Positions 56,876 to 64,000 of a DNA stretch of 64,000 nt are shown here, one piece after another. Made by a program: the position numbers and the translations under genes. Position 1 is the first letter of the stretch; each line of letters starts with the position of its first letter. The notes below the pieces were generated by a model. The model saw nothing but the letters and a program-made list of their open reading frames with translations. It had not been told where the DNA came from and made no database searches. The stretch is taken from the NCBI GenBank assembly GCA_002748355.1, contig PDSF01000028.1, positions 219,462 to 283,461 on the forward strand. The letters are read 5' to 3'. Origin of the DNA: Planctomycetota bacterium (GTDB lineage Bacteria > Planctomycetota > UBA1135 > GCA-002748355).

Positions 56876-58150
56876 TTCTTGGCTGCGTGTCGGATCTTGG
56901 GCTTGGGGGCGCTGGCCCTGGCCGTGCTCGTGCTAGGGGCCGGCAGCTGCCGGCCAGCAGCAAGGCCGCAGAAGGCGGAGCCGCGCAGCAGCCGTGCCCT
57001 GCCCGCCGAGGTGATGCGTGCCGTGCTCGTTCCCAGCTACGAGCAGAGGACCGCCTACAGCGGCGAGCTGCAGTCCCGGCGCCGCAGCATGCTTGGCTTC
57101 GAGCTGGGCGGCCGCGTCCAAGCCCTGCTGGTGGACGAGGGCGAGCTGGTGCGCGAAGGGCAGCCACTGGCGCGACTCGACCCACGCAGTCGCGAAGCGC
57201 TCCTTCAGCAGAGCAGCGCCCAGCTCGCGGCCGAGAGCGCCGTGCTCAAGGAACTCAGCCGCGGCGCCCGCAGCGAGATCCGCGACGGAGCCCGCGCCCA
57301 GGTGGCCGAACTCGTGGCCCAGCTTCGCCTCGCCGAGATCCAGCTTGCGCGACGCCAGCGCGAGAAGGGCGAGGGCATCGCAGCGCAGGCGCGGGTCGAT
57401 GAGGGGCTCGCCAAGCGGGACGCCCTCGCCGCTCGGCTGCGTCAAGCTCGCAGCCGCCTCGCTGAGCTTGAGAACGGCACGCGCCCCGAGCGCCTCGCTG
57501 CACAGAGGGCGCGGGTGGATGCTCTCAGCGCCCAGCAGCGCCAGCTCCAGCTCGATGTCGAACGCTGCCAGCTCAGGTCACCTTTCGCCGGACGCATCGC
57601 CAGCCGCTACCTCGACGAAGGCCGCGTCGTGCGGCCGGGCGAGCCGGTCTTCGAACTCGTAGAGAGCGGCCAGCTCGAAGCGCGCATCGGCGTGCCGCAG
57701 CAGCGGGTCGCCCAATTTCGGGTCGGCAGCGAGCATGCTCTTCGCGTCGGCAGCACCCAGTGCAAGGCGCGCATCCGCAGCCTCTCGCCGATCGTCGATC
57801 CGCGCACCCGCACCGTCACCGTGATCTTCGAGTTGGAGGCGGAGGAAACTCTTCGCCCTGGCGCCAGCGCGCGCCTGCTCGCCACGCGGACGGTCGCGAG
57901 CCCCGGCTTCTGGCTGCCGACCAGCGCCCTCAGCAAGGGCATACGCGGCCTCTGGTCCTGCTACGTGCTGGTGCCGCAGAAGGACAGCGGCGCCCACCGC
58001 ATCGAACGCCGTGAACTCGAGCTCCTGCACACGAGCGGCGAACGCGTGTTCGTGCGCGGCAGCCTAAGGAGCGGGGAGCTCGTGGTCCGCAGCGGCATCC
58101 ATCGCTTCGTCGCCGGACAGGTCGCCGTCCCCAGGCTCCGGCAAGACTGA
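56867..58150 (+). CDS. RND efflux membrane fusion protein (periplasmic adaptor)
   Basis: 427 residues from ATG 56867, giving a signal (LGALALAVLVLGAGSC) with a possible lipidated Cys. An alternative ATG at 56795 has GAGG upstream and would add 24 residues and overlap tetR. HlyD/AcrA layout: barrel-sandwich half (GFELGGRVQALLVDEGELVR EGQPLARLDP split across ~80-110), long alpha hairpin coiled coil (~110-225), second half (LRSPFAGRIASRYLDEGRVV), beta-barrel (RIRSLSPIVDPRTRTVTVIF) and membrane-proximal end. It links the RND pump to an outer-membrane channel; no channel gene is in the operon. Confidence 0.93.
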   Translation: MRQFLAACRILGLGALALAVLVLGAGSCRPAARPQKAEPRSSRALPAEVMRAVLVPSYEQRTAYSGELQSRRRSMLGFELGGRVQALLVDEGELVREGQPLARLDPRSREALLQQSSAQLAAESAVLKELSRGARSEIRDGARAQVAELVAQLRLAEIQLARRQREKGEGIAAQARVDEGLAKRDALAARLRQARSRLAELENGTRPERLAAQRARVDALSAQQRQLQLDVERCQLRSPFAGRIASRYLDEGRVVRPGEPVFELVESGQLEARIGVPQQRVAQFRVGSEHALRVGSTQCKARIRSLSPIVDPRTRTVTVIFELEAEETLRPGASARLLATRTVASPGFWLPTSALSKGIRGLWSCYVLVPQKDSGAHRIERRELELLHTSGERVFVRGSLRSGELVVRSGIHRFVAGQVAVPRLRQD

Positions 58151-58191
58151 GCCGCAAAGACCCCGCAGCACCCGCAGTAGCGGATCCTCCC

Positions 58192-61100
58192 ATGTCCAAT
58201 GCCTTCTTCCGCAACCCACGCCTCGTCGTCTTGACGCTGCTGGTCATCTTGGTGGCCGGGCTGAGCGCCCTCGAGCTGCTGCCGCGCCGCGAGGATCCCA
58301 AGCTGACCGGCCGCTTTGGCTCGGTCACCACTCGTTTCCCGGGCGCGACCGCCGAACGTGTCGAGGCGCTGGTTACCGAGAAGCTCGAGCAGGAGCTGGA
58401 GCAGCTCAGCGAGATCAAAGAGCTGCAGTCGAGCTCACGCCGCGGCTTCTCTTCGATCCAAGTCAAGCTGCGTGACGAGATCACTGACGCCGACCCGGTC
58501 TGGTCCAAGCTGCGTGACAAGATCGCCGCTGCGAGCTTGCTCTTCCCGGCAGGAGTCCTGGCGCCCGAGCTCGACGACGAAGTGGTCGACGCCAGCACCC
58601 TGATCCTCGGCCTATCTTGGAACAGCGACGCTCCGGTCCGTCGCGGCATCCTGCGGCGCTTTGCCGAATCGCTGTCCGACCGCGTCCGCCGCGTCTCCGG
58701 CACCAAGAAGACCCTGCTCTATGGCGCTGCCGAGGAGGAGATCCTGGTCCGGGTCGACGAGCTCCAGGCCCGGGCACTCGGGCTCAGCGCCGCAGCGATC
58801 TCGCAGGCGATCGAAGGCACAGACGCCAAGGTCGCGGCCGGGCGCATGCGCAGTTCGCGCAGCGAGTTCCTGATCGGAGTCGAGGGTGAACTCAGCAGCC
58901 TGGCGGCGCTCCGGGACATCCCCCTTCGCAGCAGCGATGGGCGCATCCTGCGGCTCGGCGAGATCGCCCGCGTTGAGCGAAGCGAACGCGCGCCCATGCG
59001 CGAGAAGGCGTATCTGGGCGGCGGCGAGGGAGTCGCGGTCAGTGTCACGATGATGGAAGGCCGGCGTATCGACCGCTGGGCGGCCGATGTGCAGGCCCAG
59101 GTCGAGGAGTTCCGCCGGCAGCTGCCGAGCACGGTGCGGCTAGAGGTCCTCTTTGATCAAAGCCGCTACGTCCAAGTCCGGCTCGCGGAGTTGATGGGTA
59201 ACTTCCTACTCGGTGCGCTTCTCGTCGGCCTGGTGATCTGGTTCATGATGGGCTGGCGCTCGGCCCTGCTCGTTGGCTCGGCGCTACCGCTGGCCAGCTT
59301 GATGGTGCTGGGCGCCATGCGCCTGATGGAGATTCCTCTCCATCAGATGTCGGTCACTGGACTGATCATCGCCCTTGGCCTCTTGATCGATAACGCGATC
59401 GTGATCGTCGATGAAGTGCGCACCCGCCTACGCACGGGCCTGGCCGCCGCCGAAGCGATTTCGCGCAGCGTCCAGCACCTCTTCGTGCCGCTGCTCGGCT
59501 CGACGCTGACGACGGTCTTCGCCTTCATGCCGATTGTGTTGATGCCGGGCGCCGTCGGTGAGTTCGTCGGGAGTATTGGCCTCAGCGTCATCCTGGCCCT
59601 GCTGTCCTCGTTCTTTCTGGCGATGACGGTGGTGCCGGCGCTCACCGGCTACTTGCTGGGCAGGCGCGAGCTGCGGCCTGGACAAGAGGCTAGGGGGCGA
59701 CCGCAGTGGTGGCGCGAGGGCTTTCGCAGCCAAGGGCTGAGCCGGGCCTACCGCGCTAGCCTTGGCTTCTTCTTCGCTCGGCCGCTGCTCGGCATCTTGC
59801 TGGCGCTGCTCCTCCCGCTTGCCGGCTTTTGGGCGGGCACCCAGCTACAGGAGCAGTTCTTCCCGCCGGCCGAGCGCGATCAGTTCGTGCTGCAGATCAC
59901 CCTGCCGCCCTCGGCGTCGCTGGCGCAGACCAGCGAGCGCGCCCTCGAAATCCGCGAGCAGCTGCGCAAGCACGAGCAGGTCGCGGCCGTGCACTGGTTC
60001 GTCGGGCGGGGCGCCCCGCGCTTCTACTACAACCTGCTTGGCGGCCGAGAGAATTCTCCCATGTTCGCCCAGGCCCTGGTGCAGCTGCGCAGTTCGGAAG
60101 GCGCCTTGGCACTGATCAACGAGCTGCAGCTAGAGCTGGATGCGGGCTATCCCGACACGCAGATCATCTGCAAGCAGCTGGAGCAAGGCCCGCCCTTCGA
60201 CGCGCCGGTGGAGATCCGCATCTACGGCCCCGATCTCAAGCAGCTGCGGCTCTATGGCGAAGAGACGCGCGCGGTCCTGGCCAGCATCCCCGGCGTCACC
60301 CATACCCGGGCCAGCCTCGCCGATGCCCAGCCCAAGCTTGAGGTCGAGCTGCTGCCGGACGAGGCGGAGCTCGCGGGCTTGAGCCGGGTGCAGATCGCGC
60401 GCCAGATGCAGCTGGGCCTCGAAGGCCGGCTGGGTGGCTCCATGCTCGAAGCCAGCGAGGAGCTTCGGGTGCGGGTGCGGCTCGAAGATCACAATCGAGA
60501 GGATACTCAAGGCATCGCCTCCCTCGAACTCCTCGGCGCGGCGGGGCGCCCGATGCCGCTCACTGCCTTGGGGAGCCTCACCTTGCTGCCGGAGACCGCC
60601 GCCATCCCGCACTTCCAGACCCAGCGCTGCAATACGGTGCAGGGCTTCCTCCTCGCCGGCGAGCTGCCCAGCGCCTATCTCTCAGAGTTCAATCAACGCT
60701 GGCAAGAGCGCGGGTTGGAGCTGCGTCCGGGCTACCACATCGGTTTCGGCGGCGAGTCGAAGACCCGCAACGAGGCTGTCGCCAAACTCATGGCCTCGGT
60801 CGGCCTCTTGGTGACGCTCATCGCCGCGACCCTCGTGCTCTCTTTCAAGAGCTTCCGCCTTGCCGGCGTGATCAGCATGGTCGCGCTCCTCGCCATCGGC
60901 CTGGCAATGCTCTCGCTCTGGCTCTTCGGCTACCCCTTCGGCTTCACCGGCATCGTCGGCGCCATGGGCCTCGTCGGCGTCGCGATCAACGACTCCATCG
61001 TCGTGCTCGCCGGACTTCGTGAGAATGCTTCGGCCTGTAGCGGCAACCCGAACGTAGTCGTCGACATCGTGTCCCGCTCCACGCGCCACATCATTGCAAC

Positions 61101-61305
61101 CACCGTCACCACAGTCGCCGGCTTCCTCCCCCTGATCCTTTCGGGTGGCGGCTTCTGGCCACCCATCGCCATCACCATCGCCGGCGGAGTCCTGGGCTCC
61201 ACAATCCTGGCCCTCTACTTCGTGCCCTCCGCCTTCCTGCTGCTAGGCGCCGGCCGCCAGTCCAGCAAGCTCGAGCCACCGCGCCACTTTCCGACCCTTC
61301 CCTGA
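58192..61305 (+). CDS. RND efflux transporter, inner-membrane pump
   Basis: 1037 residues, normal length. TM1 is at the N-terminus, followed by porter domain (KLTGRFGSVTTRFPGATAER), TM2-6 with GLIIALGLLIDNAIVIVDEV, second porter half and TM7-12 (LVGVAINDSIVVLAGLREN). The TM4 proton-relay site has Asp-Asn instead of the Asp-Asp of AcrB, a variation found in divergent RND groups. Substrate may be hydrophobic compounds, dyes or metals; the sequence does not resolve it. It lies 41 bp after the adaptor gene and ahead of a tiny membrane-protein gene. Confidence 0.95.
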   Translation: MSNAFFRNPRLVVLTLLVILVAGLSALELLPRREDPKLTGRFGSVTTRFPGATAERVEALVTEKLEQELEQLSEIKELQSSSRRGFSSIQVKLRDEITDADPVWSKLRDKIAAASLLFPAGVLAPELDDEVVDASTLILGLSWNSDAPVRRGILRRFAESLSDRVRRVSGTKKTLLYGAAEEEILVRVDELQARALGLSAAAISQAIEGTDAKVAAGRMRSSRSEFLIGVEGELSSLAALRDIPLRSSDGRILRLGEIARVERSERAPMREKAYLGGGEGVAVSVTMMEGRRIDRWAADVQAQVEEFRRQLPSTVRLEVLFDQSRYVQVRLAELMGNFLLGALLVGLVIWFMMGWRSALLVGSALPLASLMVLGAMRLMEIPLHQMSVTGLIIALGLLIDNAIVIVDEVRTRLRTGLAAAEAISRSVQHLFVPLLGSTLTTVFAFMPIVLMPGAVGEFVGSIGLSVILALLSSFFLAMTVVPALTGYLLGRRELRPGQEARGRPQWWREGFRSQGLSRAYRASLGFFFARPLLGILLALLLPLAGFWAGTQLQEQFFPPAERDQFVLQITLPPSASLAQTSERALEIREQLRKHEQVAAVHWFVGRGAPRFYYNLLGGRENSPMFAQALVQLRSSEGALALINELQLELDAGYPDTQIICKQLEQGPPFDAPVEIRIYGPDLKQLRLYGEETRAVLASIPGVTHTRASLADAQPKLEVELLPDEAELAGLSRVQIARQMQLGLEGRLGGSMLEASEELRVRVRLEDHNREDTQGIASLELLGAAGRPMPLTALGSLTLLPETAAIPHFQTQRCNTVQGFLLAGELPSAYLSEFNQRWQERGLELRPGYHIGFGGESKTRNEAVAKLMASVGLLVTLIAATLVLSFKSFRLAGVISMVALLAIGLAMLSLWLFGYPFGFTGIVGAMGLVGVAINDSIVVLAGLRENASACSGNPNVVVDIVSRSTRHIIATTVTTVAGFLPLILSGGGFWPPIAITIAGGVLGSTILALYFVPSAFLLLGAGRQSSKLEPPRHFPTLP

Positions 61306-61357
61306 GCCTCGCAGCTGAGCTTCGCCCCCCTCCCGCCCCGCCCAAGAACAAACCCCG

Positions 61358-61492
61358 ATGCTCGCCTACGACTACCGCGATTGGCTCTGGCTTCTTTTCA
61401 GAGAAGACAACCTACCCCTGCTCATCTTCCTCGCAGTGCTCCTGCTCTTCCTCTTGGCAACGCTCACCCACGAGAGCAAACGCCCTAGCTGA
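61358..61492 (+). CDS. 44-residue single-pass membrane protein, possible pump accessory
   Basis: MLAYDYRDWLWLLFREDN is followed by one strongly hydrophobic helix (LPLLIFLAVLLLFLLATL, ~19-36) and a short basic tail (THESKRPS). It begins 52 bp after the RND stop on the same strand. Codon use resembles neighbouring genes. No clear ribosome site is visible (AACAAACCCCG before ATG). Size and placement recall AcrZ, the small helix that binds AcrB in enterobacteria, though sequence similarity is not evident. It is too short for standard gene calling. Confidence 0.5.
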   Translation: MLAYDYRDWLWLLFREDNLPLLIFLAVLLLFLLATLTHESKRPS

Positions 61493-61580
61493 AGCCCCAG
61501 AAGTCCCGGCCCAGCTGCGCCCTCTGCCCAAAGCTAGGCCTAGCGACCAGTTCTTGCCGAAACAAAGGCTGGAGGCACAG

Positions 61581-62069
61581 ATGCAACGCAAACTGGGACC
61601 CACGCTCCCATCAACGATCAGAGCCGAGGGCGTCGCCCGTCGGCCATTTCTCTTCGGAGTCCTGGCCGCCCTCATCCTGTCCTTGGCCCTACTCGGCTCA
61701 AGCTACTCGAACCCAGGCGAGCAGCACGCCGCGCTACCACTCGGGCACTACCAAGCCGTGACCCTGGGCCGCTGCCAGGTCGAGCTGCCACGCAGTGATC
61801 TCATGGATTCACTACGCTTTGAGATCCTCTGCCGCATCCGCCCCGGATCCGAGCCCTGGGCCAGGCGTCGATTCGAAGCCGGAAAGGGCCGCCTCCGCAG
61901 CTCCACCCTCTCCCGCTTCAGCGCCCCCGATACCGCCACCTGGACCCACAAACAGATCGAAGCCCAGCTAACAACCCTAGCCCAACAAGCCCTCTTCCCC
62001 GACGAATCCGCCATCCCCGACGACACCCAGCGCCGCATGGAAGTCACGGCCGTCCGCCTGCTGGACTGA
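61581..62069 (+). CDS. Membrane-anchored protein of unknown function
   Basis: 162 residues from ATG with GGAGG five bases upstream; a TTG at 61554 is the alternative. One transmembrane helix at ~22-40 (PFLFGVLAALILSLALLG), then a ~120-residue soluble domain. The layout (short N-terminus, one helix, compact beta/alpha domain with a leucine-rich end) is loosely like FliL, but no flagellar genes are near. Same strand as the efflux operon and possibly its last gene. Confidence 0.6.
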   Translation: MQRKLGPTLPSTIRAEGVARRPFLFGVLAALILSLALLGSSYSNPGEQHAALPLGHYQAVTLGRCQVELPRSDLMDSLRFEILCRIRPGSEPWARRRFEAGKGRLRSSTLSRFSAPDTATWTHKQIEAQLTTLAQQALFPDESAIPDDTQRRMEVTAVRLLD

Positions 62070-62205
62070 GCCTGGGCAGTCCCCGGGCCTTCTGGAGGCT
62101 CTGTTCCGTGAGCTCCGTCGAGGTGGATGGATGTCGCATCCTGCTCGAACTGTGGGCGAGATCGCTGCCTCCTCCAGGTGGGGAGAGCGGCTCCTTCCGC
62201 TGTGC

Positions 62206-63144
62206 TCAGCAGACCTCTTCTCGCGGAGCTTCGTTTCGGAACACTTCGCGGCTGTGCCAGGCGATGTGCGCGGCCGCAGGGCTCGGATTCGTTCCGGCAG
62301 GTGGCCGGAGTTCCTTACCCGCGAAGTACAGGAGTGTGCGTTCGACTTCCTTTGCTCCCGACAAGGCGGGGGAGACTCGCACGCAATGCTCCTCGTCGAG
62401 GCCGAGGCCGCCGGCGTCGAGGGCGCGGTGGTGAAGGCTGCAGAGAGCGAGTCCGTTATCGATGGAGTCGGGGCCTTCGTGCGAGTGCCAGCGGATATGA
62501 GCGGCCTCGATGGCGAGCGGGACATTGGCCAGGCGAGCGTCGAAGCCGCAAACGGCACATTTGTATTCGTAGGCATCGAGGACGGAGGAGCGAAAGGCCG
62601 GGTTACGTTTGAGTCTTGAGGTGCAGACTCGCTCGGGGACCACCTCCCATTGGAAGCCGATCGAATCGAGGATGGGCTCGTGGAGGCTGGGCGGGAAGTT
62701 GTCTTCTAGGAGCCTGGCCGCCAGCTCTTGCCGTAATGCGCGGTCGTTCGAGAGGGCATCAAAGACCTCGGCAGGAAAACCCGCCGCAACGTCGTGCTCT
62801 TCGAGGTCCTTCCGCGTTGGCCGTCCCCTCGCGCGCTTGGACGCGATTTCTGCCACCCTGCCGGGATCCTCAAACTCCCAGATACCAGGCGCCTGGAGGT
62901 GCCAGAAGGGAAGCTCCGCTTGAACAGCCCCTGACCGCTGCGGCCGATCAAAACGCTGGAGCAACTCACGAAGCGCCCCCTCGATCTCGCTAAAGCACAG
63001 CAGCCGTGGCCCACCAGCCTGAAGCTTGGCCAAGGCCAGAAGCACCAAAAGAGGCTTATGCGGCGCCCGCCTCCCATCGCGATAACTCTTCCTGATCGCC
63101 AGAAAGCGGGAAATGAACGCTTCGTATTCGTGTTGTTCCGTCAA
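62206..63144 (-). CDS. Phosphorothioate-DNA-dependent restriction endonuclease (SBD-HNH, type IV)
   Basis: 312 residues with a TTG start and GGGAG eight bases upstream. The N-terminal sulfur-binding domain (~1-165) has the family block RRAPHKPLLVLLALAKLQAG and ELPFWHLQAPGIWEF. The C-terminal HNH nuclease shows CAVCGFDARL, AIEAAHIRWHSHEGPDSIDN and LALCSLHHRALDAGG, with catalytic His in AAHI, Asn in DNG and His in LHH. This is the ScoMcrA-like layout that cuts DNA carrying phosphorothioate links, protecting a host that lacks Dnd/Ssp modification. None of those modification genes is in the window. Confidence 0.9.
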   Translation of the reverse strand: MTEQHEYEAFISRFLAIRKSYRDGRRAPHKPLLVLLALAKLQAGGPRLLCFSEIEGALRELLQRFDRPQRSGAVQAELPFWHLQAPGIWEFEDPGRVAEIASKRARGRPTRKDLEEHDVAAGFPAEVFDALSNDRALRQELAARLLEDNFPPSLHEPILDSIGFQWEVVPERVCTSRLKRNPAFRSSVLDAYEYKCAVCGFDARLANVPLAIEAAHIRWHSHEGPDSIDNGLALCSLHHRALDAGGLGLDEEHCVRVSPALSGAKEVERTLLYFAGKELRPPAGTNPSPAAAHIAWHSREVFRNEAPREEVC

Positions 63145-63381
63145 GAAGCTACTCCCTGCAAGCAGGCCTACATCGCTAGCTCAGCCAGCGCAAATCGTCT
63201 GCCCCGCAGTTGTGGGCAGGGGGGAAGACAGAACCGCCCCGGGAATCATTACTGAGCTTGTGACGATCAGGTGGGAGCTGTTCTTGAGCTCCTCCTGGGA
63301 GGATGCCTCGGTTCCCTTGGAGAAATCAGCTCCTCAAGCTCCTCGACCCGGTCGGCTGAGCGGTGCAGATTGGGTGCTTAG
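63145..63381. other. Intergenic between restriction gene and toxin-antitoxin genes
   Basis: 237 bp between divergent genes, expected to hold both promoters. No further gene seen. Confidence 0.6.
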
Positions 63382-63403
63382 GTGTATATGTGCCTATGCA
63401 CAC
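63382..63403. promoter_or_regulatory. Imperfect palindrome, candidate antitoxin operator
   Basis: GTGTATATGTG facing CCTATGCACAC (22 bp; 7 of 11 positions symmetric). It ends one base before the AGGAGG of the antitoxin gene. RHH antitoxins normally repress their own operon from such a place. Confidence 0.45.
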
Positions 63404-63413
63404 AGGAGGCTCT

Positions 63414-63650
63414 ATGACTCGATGGAACCTATCCATTCCTGATGAAACTGACCGTCTCGTGCGCGTCTTCCTTGCTCGCACGGGCATGAAGAAGGGGGAC
63501 CTGTCGGCCTTCGTCGTTGATGCGTGCCGCAATGAAGTTCTGCGGCGCACTGTCGAGGAGGTTCAGGCGCAGAACGCTGAGCTCAGTCCCGAGGAAGCCA
63601 TGAGACTGGCCGACGAGGCTGTTGCAGGAATTCGTGCGACGACTTCTTGA
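63414..63650 (+). CDS. Ribbon-helix-helix antitoxin
   Basis: 78 residues with AGGAGG six bases before ATG. The N-terminal RHH fold (MTRWNLSIPDETDRLVRVFL ... KKGDLSAFVVDACRNEVL) binds DNA as a dimer. The C-terminal acidic helix (NAELSPEEAMRLADEAVAGI) would wrap the toxin. It overlaps the PIN gene by 17 bp, the usual antitoxin-first arrangement. A longer in-frame start at 63363 is rejected. Confidence 0.88.
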   Translation: MTRWNLSIPDETDRLVRVFLARTGMKKGDLSAFVVDACRNEVLRRTVEEVQAQNAELSPEEAMRLADEAVAGIRATTS

Positions 63651-63846
63651 TACCAAGCTACTCGTGTCCGGCTTGCTCTCTTCGAAGGGGGCGCCCGGCA
63701 AGCTCCTAGACATGCGCTTCCAGCTCGTGACGTCTGAGGAGCAGATAGACGAGCTGCGGCGGGTGCTCGGCTACAAACGGCTCCAACGCTACATCCGCCC
63801 CGAGCAAGCAAGGGGGATCCTCACGCGGCCCCCGAGGCTGCTGTGA
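63634..63846 (+). pseudogene. PIN-domain toxin, truncated
   Basis: 70 residues from GTG 63634 (AGGAA five bases upstream). It begins like PIN-family toxins: RRLLDTKLLVSGLLSSKGAP (usual LDTNVLVSALLSPKGAP, so the Asn is Lys here), then SEEQIDELRRVLGYKRLQRY and PEQARGIL. Full members have ~130-140 residues, with further catalytic acids in the second half. Here a stop follows at 63844, and the next frame shows only weak traces. It is probably inactive, leaving an orphan antitoxin. Confidence 0.75.
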
Positions 63847-64000
63847 GGGGTTTCGGATTGAGGTGGACGGCTGGTGCGGGTGTCCAGTTGCGGGTTTTCC
63901 CGGACCAGCGATTTGGATGGCGAGCGCGAGCAGCCATGTAGACGGCATGGCGCCGCTTCAAGCAGGCAATGTCCTCTCCGGCGTGGCGCCTGGCCGGCGT
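63847..64000. other. Window end, decayed toxin tail
   Basis: No intact gene. A plus-strand frame (PAIWMASASSHVDGMAPLQA) may be a relic of the PIN C-terminus; this is weak. Confidence 0.3.

Noticed and set aside
61581..62069. Calling the membrane-anchored protein FliL
   Set aside because: Only topology is similar; no conserved motif and no flagellar context.

Overview
The window is about 64 kb of high-GC bacterial chromosome. It most likely comes from a Planctomycetota bacterium. The evidence is the adjacent DUF1800/DUF1501 pair with a Tat-type signal, several large secreted proteins with no clear family, HEAT-repeat and transglutaminase-like exported proteins, and a eukaryote-like (type 2) isoleucyl-tRNA synthetase. 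The phylum assignment is an inference from gene content; there is no rRNA in the window.

Layout. 1-0.4 kb: two tRNA-Gln genes (CTG, TTG). 0.9-11.3 kb (minus strand): a secreted propeller-like protein behind a textbook cobalamin riboswitch, a secreted HEAT-repeat protein, an OmpR-type regulator with its histidine kinase, and an 839-residue secreted coiled-coil protein with five internal repeats. Near-identical direct-repeat elements (GTCAAG twice, 11-bp period) lie upstream of both the HEAT gene and the kinase/regulator operon. 11.7-20 kb: tRNA-Pro(TGG), ileS, a PP2C-like phosphatase, an M28 peptidase, purD and a Fur-family regulator. 20-25.6 kb: the DUF1800-DUF1501 operon, an unknown secreted protein and an OxyR-like regulator. 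25.7-33 kb: the conserved translation cluster thrS-infC-rpmI-rplT-pheS-pheT. 33-42.4 kb: an HDOD protein, a hybrid histidine kinase, two RNA-methyltransferase-like genes, a small C-terminal-haem cytochrome lipoprotein, truD and a cation:proton antiporter with CBS domains.

42.4-47.6 kb is an island. A large S8 protease with an unusual catalytic region is bounded by an IS256-family remnant on one side. On the other side are a 17-bp tandem repeat, a broken membrane-protein end and an IS66-like fragment next to tRNA-Pro(CGG). 47.8-53.6 kb: a transglutaminase-like secreted protein, tRNA-Cys and an 805-residue protein of unknown function. The last two are enclosed by a 44-bp inverted repeat pair. 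53.9-62 kb: an AraC/GyrI-type regulator, a VOC protein, a small membrane protein, then a TetR-MFP-RND efflux operon with matching palindromic operators, followed by a 44-residue single-pass membrane protein missed by normal length cut-offs. 62-64 kb: defence genes, namely an SBD-HNH type IV restriction enzyme and an RHH/PIN toxin-antitoxin pair with a truncated toxin.

The most interesting leads are the cobalamin riboswitch on a secreted propeller-like protein, the duplicated 11-bp-period element tied to the two-component system, the RND pump with a candidate AcrZ-like small protein and an operator over the MFP start, the novel secreted repeat protein, and the unknown gene framed by inverted repeats next to tRNA-Cys.
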